This document shows, in pieces, positions 48,985-58,684 of a DNA stretch of 64,000 bases; within the stretch, counting starts at the first letter, position 1; the number at the start of each line of letters is the position of its first letter. The notes below the pieces were generated by a model that saw only the letters and a list, made by a program, of their open reading frames with translations, was not told the origin of the DNA and ran no database searches. The stretch covers positions 3,162,001 to 3,226,000 of the forward strand of contig NZ_CP037745.1 in assembly GCF_004345025.1 (NCBI RefSeq). Direction: 5' to 3'. A program made the position numbers and the translations under genes. The DNA is from Rheinheimera sp. D18. Its GTDB lineage: Bacteria > Pseudomonadota > Gammaproteobacteria > Enterobacterales > Alteromonadaceae.

Positions 48985-49421
48985 TCTTTGCACATTAAAG
49001 ACTTAAACTGATGAATCATAAAATCAATAACTTACATTAGGTATGATTCAGTAAATTTACATTATAGTTCTAAACTCAATGAACTTTGAGTTTAGATAAC
49101 CAATCCATTTATGACATAATAGTTGTAAATTTACTTATGTTTGAGTTTACCTATTCCAAATATCCAATAAGTAAATAAAACGGTGATTGCAAGTGATATA
49201 AAAATGACTATTGGGGATGGTACTTGCATTGGACTCAACCAAAATCCAAATAAAATACATGCAACAAATGCACTGCTACAAAGAAACAACTTAAAAAATA
49301 CCACAAGTATTGAATCTGATTTTTTCGTAATATTCATTCAAACTTCCTCTTTGAGTTTACAACTATATTGTTAAAGTTTAGAACATTAATGTCATTTTTG
49401 AGACTTTAATGGTCAGTCACA
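48985..49421. other. 437-bp AT-rich insert joining the two integrons
   Basis: From 48985 the sequence leaves the 5'-conserved segment, and from 49422 it matches tniA. Between lies AT-rich DNA with repeated short motifs (TTTGAGTTTA three times; CTAAACTCA and TTTGAGTTTAG face to face near 49068-49094). The ends resemble each other inverted (CATTAAAGACT near the left, CCATTAAAGTCT near the right, read inward). A frame on the minus strand at 49131-49337 would give a 68-residue, two-segment membrane protein. Its origin is unknown. It could be a small non-autonomous element. Confidence 0.5.
49131..49337 (-). CDS. hypothetical small membrane protein
   Basis: This 68-residue frame, starting MNITKKSDSILVVFFKLFLC, has two hydrophobic segments separated by SPMQVPSP and ends in basic residues. 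AAAGAGG lies a few bases before the ATG. It is the only plausible gene in the AT-rich insert. No family is recognised. Confidence 0.4.
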   Translation of the reverse strand: MNITKKSDSILVVFFKLFLCSSAFVACILFGFWLSPMQVPSPIVIFISLAITVLFTYWIFGIGKLKHK

Positions 49422-49830
49422 GCGGCGTGAACGCTGGCCGTCCTTTCTGATCCGGCGCGATCCGCGCGACATCAGCCGTATCTGGGTCCTGGAACCGGAG
49501 GGACAGCATTACCTGGAAATTCCCTACCGTACCTTGTCGCATCCGGCTGTCACCCTCTGGGAACAACGGCAGGCGCTGGCGAAACTGCGGCAGCAAGGGC
49601 GCGAACAGGTGGATGAGTCGGCGCTGTTCCGCATGATCGGCCAGATGCGTGAGATTGTGACCAGCGCGCAGAAGGCCACACGCAAGGCGCGGCGTGACGC
49701 GGATCGCCGCCAGCACCTCAAGACATCAGCTCGGCCGGACAAGCCCGTTCCGCCGGATACGGATATTGCCGACCCGCAGGCAGACAACTTGCCACCCGCC
49801 AAACCGTTCGACCAGATTGAGGAGTGGTAG
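49422..49830 (+). pseudogene. tniA: tniA 3' fragment (second copy)
   Basis: Matches 40129-40537 base for base as far as I compared. It carries only the C-terminal 136 codons, without the catalytic core. It is continuous with the following tniB copy. Confidence 0.93.
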
Positions 49831-50687
49831 CCGTGGACGAATATCCCATCATCGACCTGTCCCACCTGCTGCCGGCGGCCCAGGGCTTGGCCCGTCTTCC
49901 GGCGGACGAGCGCATCCAGCGCCTTCGCGCCGACCGCTGGATCGGCTATCCGCGCGCAGTCGAGGCGCTGAACCGGCTGGAAGCCCTTTATGCGTGGCCA
50001 AACAAGCAACGCATGCCCAACCTGCTGCTGGTTGGCCCGACCAACAATGGCAAGTCGATGATCGTCGAGAAGTTCCGCCGCACCCACCCGGCCAGCTCCG
50101 ACGCCGACCAGGAGCACATCCCGGTGTTGGTCGTGCAGATGCCGTCCGAGCCGTCCGTGATCCGCTTCTACGTCGCGCTGCTCGCCGCGATGGGCGCGCC
50201 GCTGCGCCCACGCCCACGGTTGCCGGAAATGGAGCAACTGGCTCTGGCACTGCTGCGCAAGGTCGGCGTGCGCATGCTGGTGATCGACGAGCTGCACAAC
50301 GTGCTGGCCGGCAACAGCGTCAACCGCCGGGAATTCCTCAACCTGCTGCGCTTCCTCGGCAACGAACTGCGCATCCCGTTGGTTGGGGTAGGCACGCGCG
50401 ACGCCTACCTAGCCATCCGCTCCGATGACCAGTTGGAAAATCGCTTCGAGCCGATGATGCTGCCGGTATGGGAGGCCAACGACGATTGCTGCTCACTGCT
50501 GGCCAGCTTCGCCGCTTCGCTCCCGCTGCGCCGGCCTTCCCCAATTGCCACGCTGGACATGGCTCGCTACCTGCTCACACGCAGCGAGGGCACCATAGGG
50601 GAACTGGCGCACTTGCTGATGGCGGCGGCCATCGTCGCCGTGGAGAGCGGCGAGGAAGCGATCAACCATCGCACACTCAGCATGGCC
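49824..50687 (+). pseudogene. tniB: tniB, 3'-truncated (second copy)
   Basis: 288 codons of the AAA+ ATPase: Walker A GPTNNGKSMI, Walker B MLVIDELHN, then GVGTRDAYLAIRSDDQLENR (sensor 1 and arginine finger region). Frame-true family sequence ends near TLSMA at about 50687. The open frame then runs into unrelated sequence to 50825. Only a short C-terminal piece appears to be missing. It is longer than the first copy, which is cut by IS1326. Confidence 0.8.
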
Positions 50688-50793
50688 TGTCGACAACCTC
50701 TCGCGCAACCAAGACATCGCGGTCGGACTGCAAGTGATCTTGAAGCCACGGGCCCGTCCCACCCCGACATGGACCTCGATGCCCGAACGGACG

Positions 50794-51294
50794 TTAGATT
50801 TCGAGTTCTAGGCGTTCTGCGATGAAGGTTGGATCCCAGCCGGGATTGAAAGTGTCGACGTGGGTGAATCCGAGCCGCTCGTATAGGCCACGCAGGTTCG
50901 GGTGGCAGTCGAGCCGCAGCTTGGCGCACCCCTGCGTTCGCGCGGCATGGCGGCAAGCCTCGATCAGCGCGGAGCTGACACCCCGGCCCGCATGTGTCCG
51001 TCGCACCGCGAGCTTGTGCAGATATGCGGCCTCCCCCTTGAGGGCGTCGGGCCAGAACTCGGGATCCTCGGCCGACAAGGTGCAACAGCCGACGATGCCG
51101 TCGCTGCAACTCGCGACTAGGAGCTCGGATCTCAGGACGAAGGTCTCCGCGAATGTCCGGTCGATCCGCGCGACGTCCCAGGCGGGCGTTCCCTTGGCGG
51201 ACATCCACGCCGCAGCGTCGTGCATCAGCCGCACAACCTCGTCGATATCACCCGAGCAGGCGACCCGAACGTTCGGAGGCTCCTCGCTGTCCAT
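50794..51294 (-). CDS. orf5: GNAT family acetyltransferase, 3'-CS orf5
   Basis: This 166-residue protein starts MDSEEPPNVRVACSGDIDEV and has the acetyl-CoA motif LAVRRTHAGRGVSSALIEA. It is the complete orf5 of the class 1 integron 3'-conserved segment. Its substrate is unknown and it gives no known resistance. It lies 128 bases downstream of the second sul1 copy. Confidence 0.93.
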   Translation of the reverse strand: MDSEEPPNVRVACSGDIDEVVRLMHDAAAWMSAKGTPAWDVARIDRTFAETFVLRSELLVASCSDGIVGCCTLSAEDPEFWPDALKGEAAYLHKLAVRRTHAGRGVSSALIEACRHAARTQGCAKLRLDCHPNLRGLYERLGFTHVDTFNPGWDPTFIAERLELEI

Positions 51295-51421
51295 TCGCTC
51301 CCCTGGCGCGGTATGAACCGCCGCCTCATAGTGCAGTTTGATCCTGACGAGCCCAGCATGTCTGCGCCCACCTTCGCGGAACCTGACCAGGGTCCGCTAG
51401 CGGGCGGCCGGAAGGTGAATG

Positions 51422-52261
51422 CTAGGCATGATCTAACCCTCGGTCTCTGGCGTCGCGACTGCGAAATTTCGCGAGGGTTTCCGAGAAGGTGATTGCGCTT
51501 CGCAGATCTCCAGGCGCGTGGGTGCGGACGTAGTCAGCGCCATTGCCGATCGCGTGAAGTTCCGCCGCAAGGCTCGCTGGACCCAGATCCTTTACAGGAA
51601 GGCCAACGGTGGCGCCCAAGAAGGATTTCCGCGACACCGAGACCAATAGCGGAAGCCCCAACGCCGACTTCAGCTTTTGAAGGTTCGACAGCACGTGCAG
51701 CGATGTTTCCGGTGCGGGGCTCAAGAAAAATCCCATCCCCGGATCGAGGATGAGCCGGTCGGCAGCGACCCCGCTCCGTCGCAAGGCGGAAACCCGCGCC
51801 TCGAAGAACCGCACAATCTCGTCGAGCGCGTCTTCGGGTCGAAGGTGACCGGTGCGGGTGGCGATGCCATCCCGCTGCGCTGAGTGCATAACCACCAGCC
51901 TGCAGTCCGCCTCAGCAATATCGGGATAGAGCGCAGGGTCAGGAAATCCTTGGATATCGTTCAGGTAGCCCACGCCGCGCTTGAGCGCATAGCGCTGGGT
52001 TTCCGGTTGGAAGCTGTCGATTGAAACACGGTGCATCTGATCGGACAGGGCGTCTAAGAGCGGCGCAATACGTCTGATCTCATCGGCCGGCGATACAGGC
52101 CTCGCGTCCGGATGGCTGGCGGCCGGTCCGACATCCACGACGTCTGATCCGACTCGCAGCATTTCGATCGCCGCGGTGACAGCGCCGGCGGGGTCTAGCC
52201 GCCGGCTCTCATCGAAGAAGGAGTCCTCGGTGAGATTCAGAATGCCGAACACCGTCACCAT
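51422..52261 (-). CDS. sul1: sulfonamide-resistant dihydropteroate synthase (copy 2)
   Basis: Same 279-residue translation as copy 1, in the second 3'-conserved segment of the complex integron. It lies between orf5 and a truncated qacEdelta1, so a promoter for it is less certain: transcription may come from catA2-side DNA or from weak promoters in the qacE remnant. Confidence 0.97.
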   Translation of the reverse strand: MVTVFGILNLTEDSFFDESRRLDPAGAVTAAIEMLRVGSDVVDVGPAASHPDARPVSPADEIRRIAPLLDALSDQMHRVSIDSFQPETQRYALKRGVGYLNDIQGFPDPALYPDIAEADCRLVVMHSAQRDGIATRTGHLRPEDALDEIVRFFEARVSALRRSGVAADRLILDPGMGFFLSPAPETSLHVLSNLQKLKSALGLPLLVSVSRKSFLGATVGLPVKDLGPASLAAELHAIGNGADYVRTHAPGDLRSAITFSETLAKFRSRDARDRGLDHA

Positions 52262-52462
52262 GGCGTCGGCCTCCGCAGCGACTTCCACGATGGGGATCGG
52301 GCGAGCAAAAAGGCAGCAATTATGAGCCCCATACCTACAAAGCCCCACGCATCAAGCTTTTGCCCATGAAGCAACCAGGCAATGGCTGTAATTATGACGA
52401 CGCCGAGTCCCGACCAGACTGCATAAGCAACACCGACAGGGATGGATTTCAGAACCAGAGAA
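52255..52462 (-). pseudogene. qacEdelta1: qacEdelta1 3' fragment
   Basis: The last 68 or so codons of qacEdelta1 up to [17 protein letters not shown]. The 5' part is replaced at 52462/52463 by unrelated DNA from the catA2 region. Truncation of qacEdelta1 here is normal for the second 3'-conserved segment in ISCR1 complex integrons. Confidence 0.9.
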
Positions 52463-52639
52463 CATGTCATTGTACTGGAAGGCGCATTACAACTGCGGCT
52501 GGGGGATGAGTGGCACACCGTTTCTGCCGGGGAATCCCTGCGCTTCCATGCGGATATCCCGCACGCTTACGCCAATCCCGGTAAGGCCATTGTGACACTG
52601 CATAATCTGATCCATTATCCGCGCCCGGCGGACAAATAA
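52463..52639 (+). pseudogene. 3' fragment of a cupin-domain transcriptional regulator
   Basis: Encodes [20 protein letters not shown] to HNLIHYPRPADK, the C-terminal cupin fold of XRE-cupin regulators. The N-terminal DNA-binding part was lost at the join with qacEdelta1. It came with the catA2 donor segment. Confidence 0.7.
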
Positions 52640-52641
52640 AA

Positions 52642-52670
52642 AAGCAGGGTATAATAAATATACCCCGCTT
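52642..52670. terminator. terminator after cupin fragment
   Basis: AAGC-A-GGGTATA pairs with TATACCC-C-GCTT with one mismatch. The T-run is better on the minus strand. Confidence 0.6.
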
Positions 52671-53157
52671 TGACTTAACGGATCGTCTTACTTTATTTGT
52701 AAAATAAAACCAAAATAAATATGTGTTCAGCTTAACTTATTATATATCATCCTTATACCAACCGGGATGATATGTTTATACTGAACAGAAAAGCATGCCA
52801 TTCAGAATACTATCTTCTGTTATATATGGCGGTTTATTTATTGTTTAATTACACACACTCAGGCATATCACTATGCTATCGTGATGTTTTCACTGGTGTT
52901 GTTACTACTGCCTTTACGGCATTTTGGTGTTGTTCAAAATGACTGTCGCAGCAGTCTTTCTGGTGTCTTAAATACTATTATTATAACTGCATCTGGTGTT
53001 GTTAATATTATTGTTACTGCTTACTTTATTATTATTGCTGTCAGTCTTTGCTGTTTCTTTTTTATTAAGGGTATTACCAAACTGCGGGGGCATTATCGTA
53101 CAGTGATCCTGAACCATTCTGAAACGAAATTACAGATTACGGTTAAAATATAAAAAA
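52671..53157. other. AT-rich spacer in the catA2 donor segment
   Basis: No confident gene. A frame at 52881-53153 on the plus strand would encode a 90-residue hydrophobic peptide with two membrane segments but lacks a clear ribosome-binding site and is probably spurious. Confidence 0.4.
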
Positions 53158-53188
53158 AAGCCACCATTCCTGCCGGATACGGTGGCTT
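53158..53188 (-). terminator. catA2 terminator
   Basis: AAGCCACC and GGTGGCTT form the stem. On the minus strand it is followed by seven T (53152-53158). It lies 20 bases past the catA2 stop. Confidence 0.85.
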
Positions 53189-53207
53189 AAATACAGAATT
53201 AATTAAT

Positions 53208-53849
53208 TTATTTCAGTATGTTATCACACATCAGCTGAAGTGTATTAATAAACCGTGCTGCATGAAAGCCATCACAGACTGCATGATGAACCTGTACAGA
53301 AACAGGTAATAATACGCGGTCACCTTCCTGCTGAAACTTTGCCATCGTAAAAACCGGGGCAAAATAATCATCATTTCCGGTGATGTTCAGGTTAAATCCG
53401 TCAAAACTCACCCACGGTAATGATGATATATTCAGGTGATTCTCCGGTAAATTTCCCTGCGGAAACAATCTGGTATCATGCTGATATTCTGCCGTTACCG
53501 CATTATAACCTGCCATAAACTCACTGAGATCCGGAAAATAACGGCAGGACAGTGCAGAGAATGTTTCGGTTTCTTTATGAAAGACAGTAAAGACCGGGTC
53601 TGACTGGTCCCAGTAAATAAGTTCATTGTCTTTCAGTGCCATCCGGAACTCCGGAAACTGATTAACAGCCCGGGAGATCAGGTAAATCATCAGCGGATAA
53701 AACTTATAACCTGTCTCCGCCAGTGCGGTACGCAAAGCGGTAATATCGAGTTTGGTGGTCAGGCTGAATCCGCATTTATTCTGCTGACGATAAAGGGCAA
53801 AGTGTTCCCTGCGATTCCAGGTATTCAGGTCAATCCGGGTAAAATTCAT
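53208..53849 (-). CDS. catA2: type A-2 chloramphenicol O-acetyltransferase
   Basis: This 213-residue enzyme starts MNFTRIDLNTWNRREHFALY and has the catalytic histidine in VQVHHAVCDGFHAARF. It transfers acetyl from acetyl-CoA to the 3-hydroxyl of chloramphenicol. The sequence agrees with CatA2 (CATII) as I know it, including length. It sits downstream of ISCR1 oriIS, the position of genes captured by ISCR1. Confidence 0.95.
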   Translation of the reverse strand: MNFTRIDLNTWNRREHFALYRQQNKCGFSLTTKLDITALRTALAETGYKFYPLMIYLISRAVNQFPEFRMALKDNELIYWDQSDPVFTVFHKETETFSALSCRYFPDLSEFMAGYNAVTAEYQHDTRLFPQGNLPENHLNISSLPWVSFDGFNLNITGNDDYFAPVFTMAKFQQEGDRVLLPVSVQVHHAVCDGFHAARFINTLQLMCDNILK

Positions 53850-53998
53850 GGTTATTCCTTCTGATTAATAGTGAAAAATATTAATAATCAGAAGGCAGTC
53901 TGGTTGTCTCAATGGGTAACATTCCGTCCTCCGTAAGCTGTTTGGTATTCAGTAATAATACCCTATACGGGCTTAATCTGTATTAAGCCCGGCTTTAT

Positions 53999-54202
53999 TT
54001 ATTCCGGCCAATCATCCGCAAACACATAGCGGATCAGTTCTGCGGATTCACGGGGCGGTGCTCTCAGCACATCCGCCATTAAATCAATCTCCATCTGACA
54101 GGTTTGCAGCTTGTCTTCCGCCGGTACATACGGATCATCCGTCAGGAAACTATCGCCGTATTTATCCATCGACCCCTGTATTTGTGCCGAAAATAAAGTC
54201 AC
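53999..54202 (-). CDS. hypothetical protein next to catA2
   Basis: This 67-residue acidic protein, MTLFSAQIQGSMDKYGDSFL to RYVFADDWPE, reads away from ISCR1 toward catA2. It is probably a passenger from the catA2 source. No domain is recognised and the start is uncertain. Confidence 0.4.
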   Translation of the reverse strand: MTLFSAQIQGSMDKYGDSFLTDDPYVPAEDKLQTCQMEIDLMADVLRAPPRESAELIRYVFADDWPE

Positions 54203-54599
54203 GGTACTCTCCGGAGGCCTTTTTCATATCCGGCGGGCCTGACACTTCCGGATGCAGCACACGAAAACAGAAGTCACCGGAACACGCCATTCTGAGAAAA
54301 CTGTCACTAATCTGTTTTATTCCGCAAACAGAAAACCACCGGATAACCGGGGTATAGGAAGTATAAAGGGTATAGGAAGTATAAACCACCTTTTTGCTCC
54401 TCATCCGAAGTATCTTACCTGAAATTCCCTCACTCGTTTACCGCTCAAGCCCCAATTTTAACTGCCGGTCCAGCCTAAACCGCTCTAATAAGGTTCGATT
54501 TGGCGGTAAAATCTCTAGCCTGATAGCTCGAGAGATACAAACTGCCCCACCGCCCCGTTTAAAAGTTGGCAGTGTTGAGCAGTGTTGGATTTGGGGTCG
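54203..54599. other. ISCR1 3' region and junction with catA2 DNA
   Basis: Contains the ISCR1 non-coding 3' end (about 54350-54599) with a doubled oriIS motif, then donor DNA. No other gene is seen. Confidence 0.55.
54350..54385 (-). repeat. tandemly duplicated ISCR1 oriIS motif
   Basis: GGGTATAGGAAGTATAAA occurs twice without a gap (54350-54367 and 54368-54385). On the minus strand each is TTTATACTTCCTATACCC, the ISCR1 oriIS-type terminus. Normally one copy is expected. Confidence 0.85.
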
Positions 54600-56141
54600 T
54601 CAGTCAAAGAGACGACTCTGTGATGGATCGAACAGGCTGGGAGTCAGTGGCGGCGCTCGTTCTGGTGGCAGCTCACGCTGCTTGGCGGCATTCGCCTTGG
54701 CTGTTTTCTGTTTCAGATGCTTGAGAATCTGCTCAATGACCTTCGGATCTTCGATGCTGGCAATCACTTTGACGTGACCGCCGCAGTGTTCGCAGACTTC
54801 AATATCAATATTGAAGACTCGCTTGAGGCGTTGCATCCAGGTCATGGCGCGGTGGCGCTCTGCAGGACTCTTGTCACGCCAGTTAGTATCGAGACCTTCC
54901 GATTTGTCGGGCTTCTTGCCCCGCTTGGCGGGTGTTACTTGAACTCGGTGTTTGCTGTTCGGTGCAAAGACGCCGTGGAAGCGTGTGAGGTTGACTCGCG
55001 GCTTAGGTACCAACGCAGCGAGTTTGGCGATGAAGTCCAGCGGCTCGAAGATCACATGGGTGGTGCCATTGCGGTACGGAGTTTTGAGCTCGTAACGCAC
55101 CTGCCCATTGGCGGTTAATGCCAGACGTTTTTCTGAAACCGCTGGCCGACTAATGTAGCGACACAAGCGCTCAAGCTTATCCCGCTGATGCGCTTCGGCC
55201 ATCACACCGGCGTGTAGCGAGAAACCAGCATGGTTGGCTACTCGACTGCTTGAGTCGGCTTTATCCTCACGCCCTGGCAAGGTTTGCAGGGTGAAGACTT
55301 TGCGCCCTTGCTGGGGGCCGACGGCAATGCGATACGTAACCGAAGCACCATGTAATTGAGTCAGCGTATCGTCTTCGCCCTCTTCCAGTGTCAACCACGT
55401 ATTCTCGGCATCACGCTCCAAAATCCCACGCTTTTCCATGCAGCGAGCGATGCGATGGCTGAGGGTGTGAGCGAGCGTATTCAGCTCATCGTAAGTGGGT
55501 GCCTTGACACGATGGAAGCGTTGCTTGCCATAGTCATCTTCGGCATAGACACCATCGAGAAACAGCATGTGGTAGTGGACATTGAGATTTAGCGCGGAGC
55601 CAAAGCGTTGGATAAGAGTCACTGAGCCAGTTTGTGCAGAGGCTTTGGTGTAACCGGCTTTTTTGATCAGATGAGTTGAGAGTGTACGATAGACGATACT
55701 CAAGACCTGGCCCATCAGCTGGGGATGGCGAGCCAGCAAAAAGCGTAGCTGGAAAGGAAAGCTGAGCACCCACTGGCGAATGGGCTCCTTGGGGAAGACT
55801 TCGTCTATCAGCAGCGCCGCACTCTCGGCCATCCGGCGGGCACCGCAGCTAGGGCAAAAGCCGCGTCGTTTACAGCTGAAGGCGACCAGACGCTCGTGAT
55901 GACAATCCTCGCAGCGAACCCGCATGAAACCATACTCCAGACGGCCACATTGGAGGAGGTCGTTGAATTCTTGTTGGATGTAGCGAGGCAGGTGTTGACC
56001 TTGGGCTTCGAGTGAGGCTTTGAAGGCTGGGTAGTGCTGCTCAACCAGCTGGTAGAGCAGCGTCTGGTCGGGTTGGTGGCGTTCGTAACCGTTTGTTTGA
56101 GTGGGCGATTGACTCGCCGTGGCGTTCCTTGCCAGCGACAT
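54600..56141 (-). CDS. rcr1: ISCR1 rolling-circle transposase (Orf513)
   Basis: This 513-residue IS91-like HUH-type protein starts MSLARNATASQSPTQTNGYE. It has a zinc-finger block CEDCHHERLVAFSCKRRGFC..C, HYHMLFLDGVY (HUH-like histidines), and C-terminal CEHCGGHVKVIASIED. It initiates rolling-circle movement at oriIS and can mobilise adjacent DNA. It reads toward catA2. Length and sequence match Orf513 of complex class 1 integrons. Confidence 0.95.
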   Translation of the reverse strand: MSLARNATASQSPTQTNGYERHQPDQTLLYQLVEQHYPAFKASLEAQGQHLPRYIQQEFNDLLQCGRLEYGFMRVRCEDCHHERLVAFSCKRRGFCPSCGARRMAESAALLIDEVFPKEPIRQWVLSFPFQLRFLLARHPQLMGQVLSIVYRTLSTHLIKKAGYTKASAQTGSVTLIQRFGSALNLNVHYHMLFLDGVYAEDDYGKQRFHRVKAPTYDELNTLAHTLSHRIARCMEKRGILERDAENTWLTLEEGEDDTLTQLHGASVTYRIAVGPQQGRKVFTLQTLPGREDKADSSSRVANHAGFSLHAGVMAEAHQRDKLERLCRYISRPAVSEKRLALTANGQVRYELKTPYRNGTTHVIFEPLDFIAKLAALVPKPRVNLTRFHGVFAPNSKHRVQVTPAKRGKKPDKSEGLDTNWRDKSPAERHRAMTWMQRLKRVFNIDIEVCEHCGGHVKVIASIEDPKVIEQILKHLKQKTAKANAAKQRELPPERAPPLTPSLFDPSQSRLFD

Positions 56142-56545
56142 GGGTATCCTCCGCTGATACTGTGGTTATGTACAGTATCAGCGGCTTGCGTTCAGACGTC
56201 CAGTCTGGCCCTAGACATCGCTAAATGCTTAACCCGCAATAGCCCTCACGAGTTGTTATCAGCCACTACCGGTTGAGCGAGAAGGTTTTGGGTTCAGGGT
56301 GCTATTGCTCCACCAATCACAATACTGAAGCCCCAACTGTTATCAGTTGGGGCTTTTTCTTGTCTGTTTGCGGCGGTTGCGTTTTATCGGTAGTCGTCGA
56401 GCTCTGCACCATCCCACATAAGAGCTTAACGGTGCGATCTTCAACGCCATCACACAAAACTTTCTTTTTCACGCACAGTCAACTTATTGGATGTTTTATT
56501 AACAACCCAAAAGGAGATATTTAGCGGGCGGCCGGAAGGTGAATG
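56142..56545. other. ISCR1 5' region up to the 3'-conserved segment
   Basis: Non-coding upstream part of ISCR1 with a strong hairpin. The join to the sul1 segment lies near 56523. No supported gene is present. Confidence 0.5.
56328..56358 (+). terminator. rho-independent terminator-like hairpin upstream of rcr1
   Basis: AAGCCCCAACT and AGTTGGGGCTT form an 11-bp perfect stem with a 6-base loop and a T-run after it on the plus strand. It probably ends an ancestral gene or insulates the transposase from read-through. Confidence 0.8.
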
Positions 56546-57385
56546 CTAGGCATGATCTAACCCTCGGTCTCTGGCGTCGCGACTGCGAAATTTCGCGAGG
56601 GTTTCCGAGAAGGTGATTGCGCTTCGCAGATCTCCAGGCGCGTGGGTGCGGACGTAGTCAGCGCCATTGCCGATCGCGTGAAGTTCCGCCGCAAGGCTCG
56701 CTGGACCCAGATCCTTTACAGGAAGGCCAACGGTGGCGCCCAAGAAGGATTTCCGCGACACCGAGACCAATAGCGGAAGCCCCAACGCCGACTTCAGCTT
56801 TTGAAGGTTCGACAGCACGTGCAGCGATGTTTCCGGTGCGGGGCTCAAGAAAAATCCCATCCCCGGATCGAGGATGAGCCGGTCGGCAGCGACCCCGCTC
56901 CGTCGCAAGGCGGAAACCCGCGCCTCGAAGAACCGCACAATCTCGTCGAGCGCGTCTTCGGGTCGAAGGTGACCGGTGCGGGTGGCGATGCCATCCCGCT
57001 GCGCTGAGTGCATAACCACCAGCCTGCAGTCCGCCTCAGCAATATCGGGATAGAGCGCAGGGTCAGGAAATCCTTGGATATCGTTCAGGTAGCCCACGCC
57101 GCGCTTGAGCGCATAGCGCTGGGTTTCCGGTTGGAAGCTGTCGATTGAAACACGGTGCATCTGATCGGACAGGGCGTCTAAGAGCGGCGCAATACGTCTG
57201 ATCTCATCGGCCGGCGATACAGGCCTCGCGTCCGGATGGCTGGCGGCCGGTCCGACATCCACGACGTCTGATCCGACTCGCAGCATTTCGATCGCCGCGG
57301 TGACAGCGCCGGCGGGGTCTAGCCGCCGGCTCTCATCGAAGAAGGAGTCCTCGGTGAGATTCAGAATGCCGAACACCGTCACCAT
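56546..57385 (-). CDS. sul1: sulfonamide-resistant dihydropteroate synthase (copy 3)
   Basis: Same 279-residue translation as the other two copies. This is the first 3'-conserved segment of the complex integron. The copy ends about 23 bases before ISCR1-linked sequence begins, the usual truncation point beside ISCR1. It is transcribed from the upstream Pc/qacEdelta1 region. Confidence 0.97.
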   Translation of the reverse strand: MVTVFGILNLTEDSFFDESRRLDPAGAVTAAIEMLRVGSDVVDVGPAASHPDARPVSPADEIRRIAPLLDALSDQMHRVSIDSFQPETQRYALKRGVGYLNDIQGFPDPALYPDIAEADCRLVVMHSAQRDGIATRTGHLRPEDALDEIVRFFEARVSALRRSGVAADRLILDPGMGFFLSPAPETSLHVLSNLQKLKSALGLPLLVSVSRKSFLGATVGLPVKDLGPASLAAELHAIGNGADYVRTHAPGDLRSAITFSETLAKFRSRDARDRGLDHA

Positions 57386-57726
57386 GGCGTCGGCCTCCGC
57401 AGCGACTTCCACGATGGGGATCGGGCGAGCAAAAAGGCAGCAATTATGAGCCCCATACCTACAAAGCCCCACGCATCAAGCTTTTGCCCATGAAGCAACC
57501 AGGCAATGGCTGTAATTATGACGACGCCGAGTCCCGACCAGACTGCATAAGCAACACCGACAGGGATGGATTTCAGAACCAGAGAAAGAAAATAAAATGC
57601 GATGCCATAACCGATTATGACAACGGCGGAAGGGGCAAGCTTAGTAAAGCCCTCGCTAGATTTTAATGCGGATGTTGCGATTACTTCGCCAACTATTGCG
57701 ATAACAAGAAAAAGCCAGCCTTTCAT
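57379..57726 (-). CDS. qacEdelta1: small multidrug-resistance efflux protein QacEdelta1 (copy 2)
   Basis: 115-residue SMR protein with the same translation as the copy at 45436-45783 and the same seven-base overlap with sul1. It is complete, unlike the fragment at 52255-52462. Confidence 0.96.
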   Translation of the reverse strand: MKGWLFLVIAIVGEVIATSALKSSEGFTKLAPSAVVIIGYGIAFYFLSLVLKSIPVGVAYAVWSGLGVVIITAIAWLLHGQKLDAWGFVGMGLIIAAFLLARSPSWKSLRRPTPW

Positions 57727-57828
57727 GATATATCTCCCAATTTGTGTAGGGCTTATTATGCACGCTTAAAAATAATAAAAGCAGACTTGACCTGATAGTT
57801 TGGCTGTGAGCAATTATGTGCTTAGTGC

Positions 57829-57888
57829 ATCTAACGCTTGAGTTAAGCCGCGCCGCGAAGCGGCGTCGGCTTGAACGAATTGTTAGAC
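57829..57888 (-). repeat. attC of the aadA1 cassette
   Basis: 60-bp site from GTCTAAC (plus GTTAGAC, 57882-57888) to GTTAGAT (plus ATCTAAC, 57829-57835), with a strongly self-complementary middle. Confidence 0.9.
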
Positions 57889-57889
57889 A

Positions 57890-58681
57890 TTATTTGCCGA
57901 CTACCTTGGTGATCTCGCCTTTCACGTAGTGAACAAATTCTTCCAACTGATCTGCGCGGGAGGCCAAGCGATCTTCTTCTTGTCCAAGATAAGCCTGTCT
58001 AGCTTCAAGTATGACGGGCTGATACTGGGCCGGCAGGCGCTCCATTGCCCAGTCGGCAGCGACATCCTTCGGCGCGATTTTGCCGGTTACTGCGCTGTAC
58101 CAAATGCGGGACAACGTAAGCACTACATTTCGCTCATCGCCAGCCCAGTCGGGCGGCGAGTTCCATAGCGTTAAGGTTTCATTTAGCGCCTCAAATAGAT
58201 CCTGTTCAGGAACCGGATCAAAGAGTTCCTCCGCCGCTGGACCTACCAAGGCAACGCTATGTTCTCTTGCTTTTGTCAGCAAGATAGCCAGATCAATGTC
58301 GATCGTGGCTGGCTCGAAGATACCTGCAAGAATGTCATTGCGCTGCCATTCTCCAAATTGCAGTTCGCGCTTAGCTGGATAACGCCACGGAATGATGTCG
58401 TCGTGCACAACAATGGTGACTTCTACAGCGCGGAGAATCTCGCTCTCTCCAGGGGAAGCCGAAGTTTCCAAAAGGTCGTTGATCAAAGCTCGCCGCGTTG
58501 TTTCATCAAGCCTTACGGTCACCGTAACCAGCAAATCAATATCACTGTGTGGCTTCAGGCCGCCATCCACTGCGGAGCCGTACAAATGTACGGCCAGCAA
58601 CGTCGGTTCGAGATGGCGCTCGATGACGCCAACTACCTCTGATAGTTGAGTCGATACTTCGGCGATCACCGCTTCCCTCAT
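57890..58681 (-). CDS. aadA1: aminoglycoside 3''/9-O-nucleotidyltransferase AadA1
   Basis: This 263-residue enzyme starts MREAVIAEVSTQLSEVVGVI and has the nucleotidyltransferase motif LYGSAVDGGLKPHSDIDLLV. It adenylylates streptomycin at 3'' and spectinomycin at 9. I chose the start at 58681 because it gives the known 263 residues. A frame open to 58897 runs through attI1 and intI1 and is not coding. It is the only cassette of integron 2. Confidence 0.96.
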   Translation of the reverse strand: MREAVIAEVSTQLSEVVGVIERHLEPTLLAVHLYGSAVDGGLKPHSDIDLLVTVTVRLDETTRRALINDLLETSASPGESEILRAVEVTIVVHDDIIPWRYPAKRELQFGEWQRNDILAGIFEPATIDIDLAILLTKAREHSVALVGPAAEELFDPVPEQDLFEALNETLTLWNSPPDWAGDERNVVLTLSRIWYSAVTGKIAPKDVAADWAMERLPAQYQPVILEARQAYLGQEEDRLASRADQLEEFVHYVKGEITKVVGK

Positions 58682-58684
58682 GAT

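Noticed and set aside
52881..53153. 90-residue hydrophobic frame near catA2
   Set aside because: No ribosome-binding site and low-complexity AT-rich composition. Mentioned only as part of the spacer.
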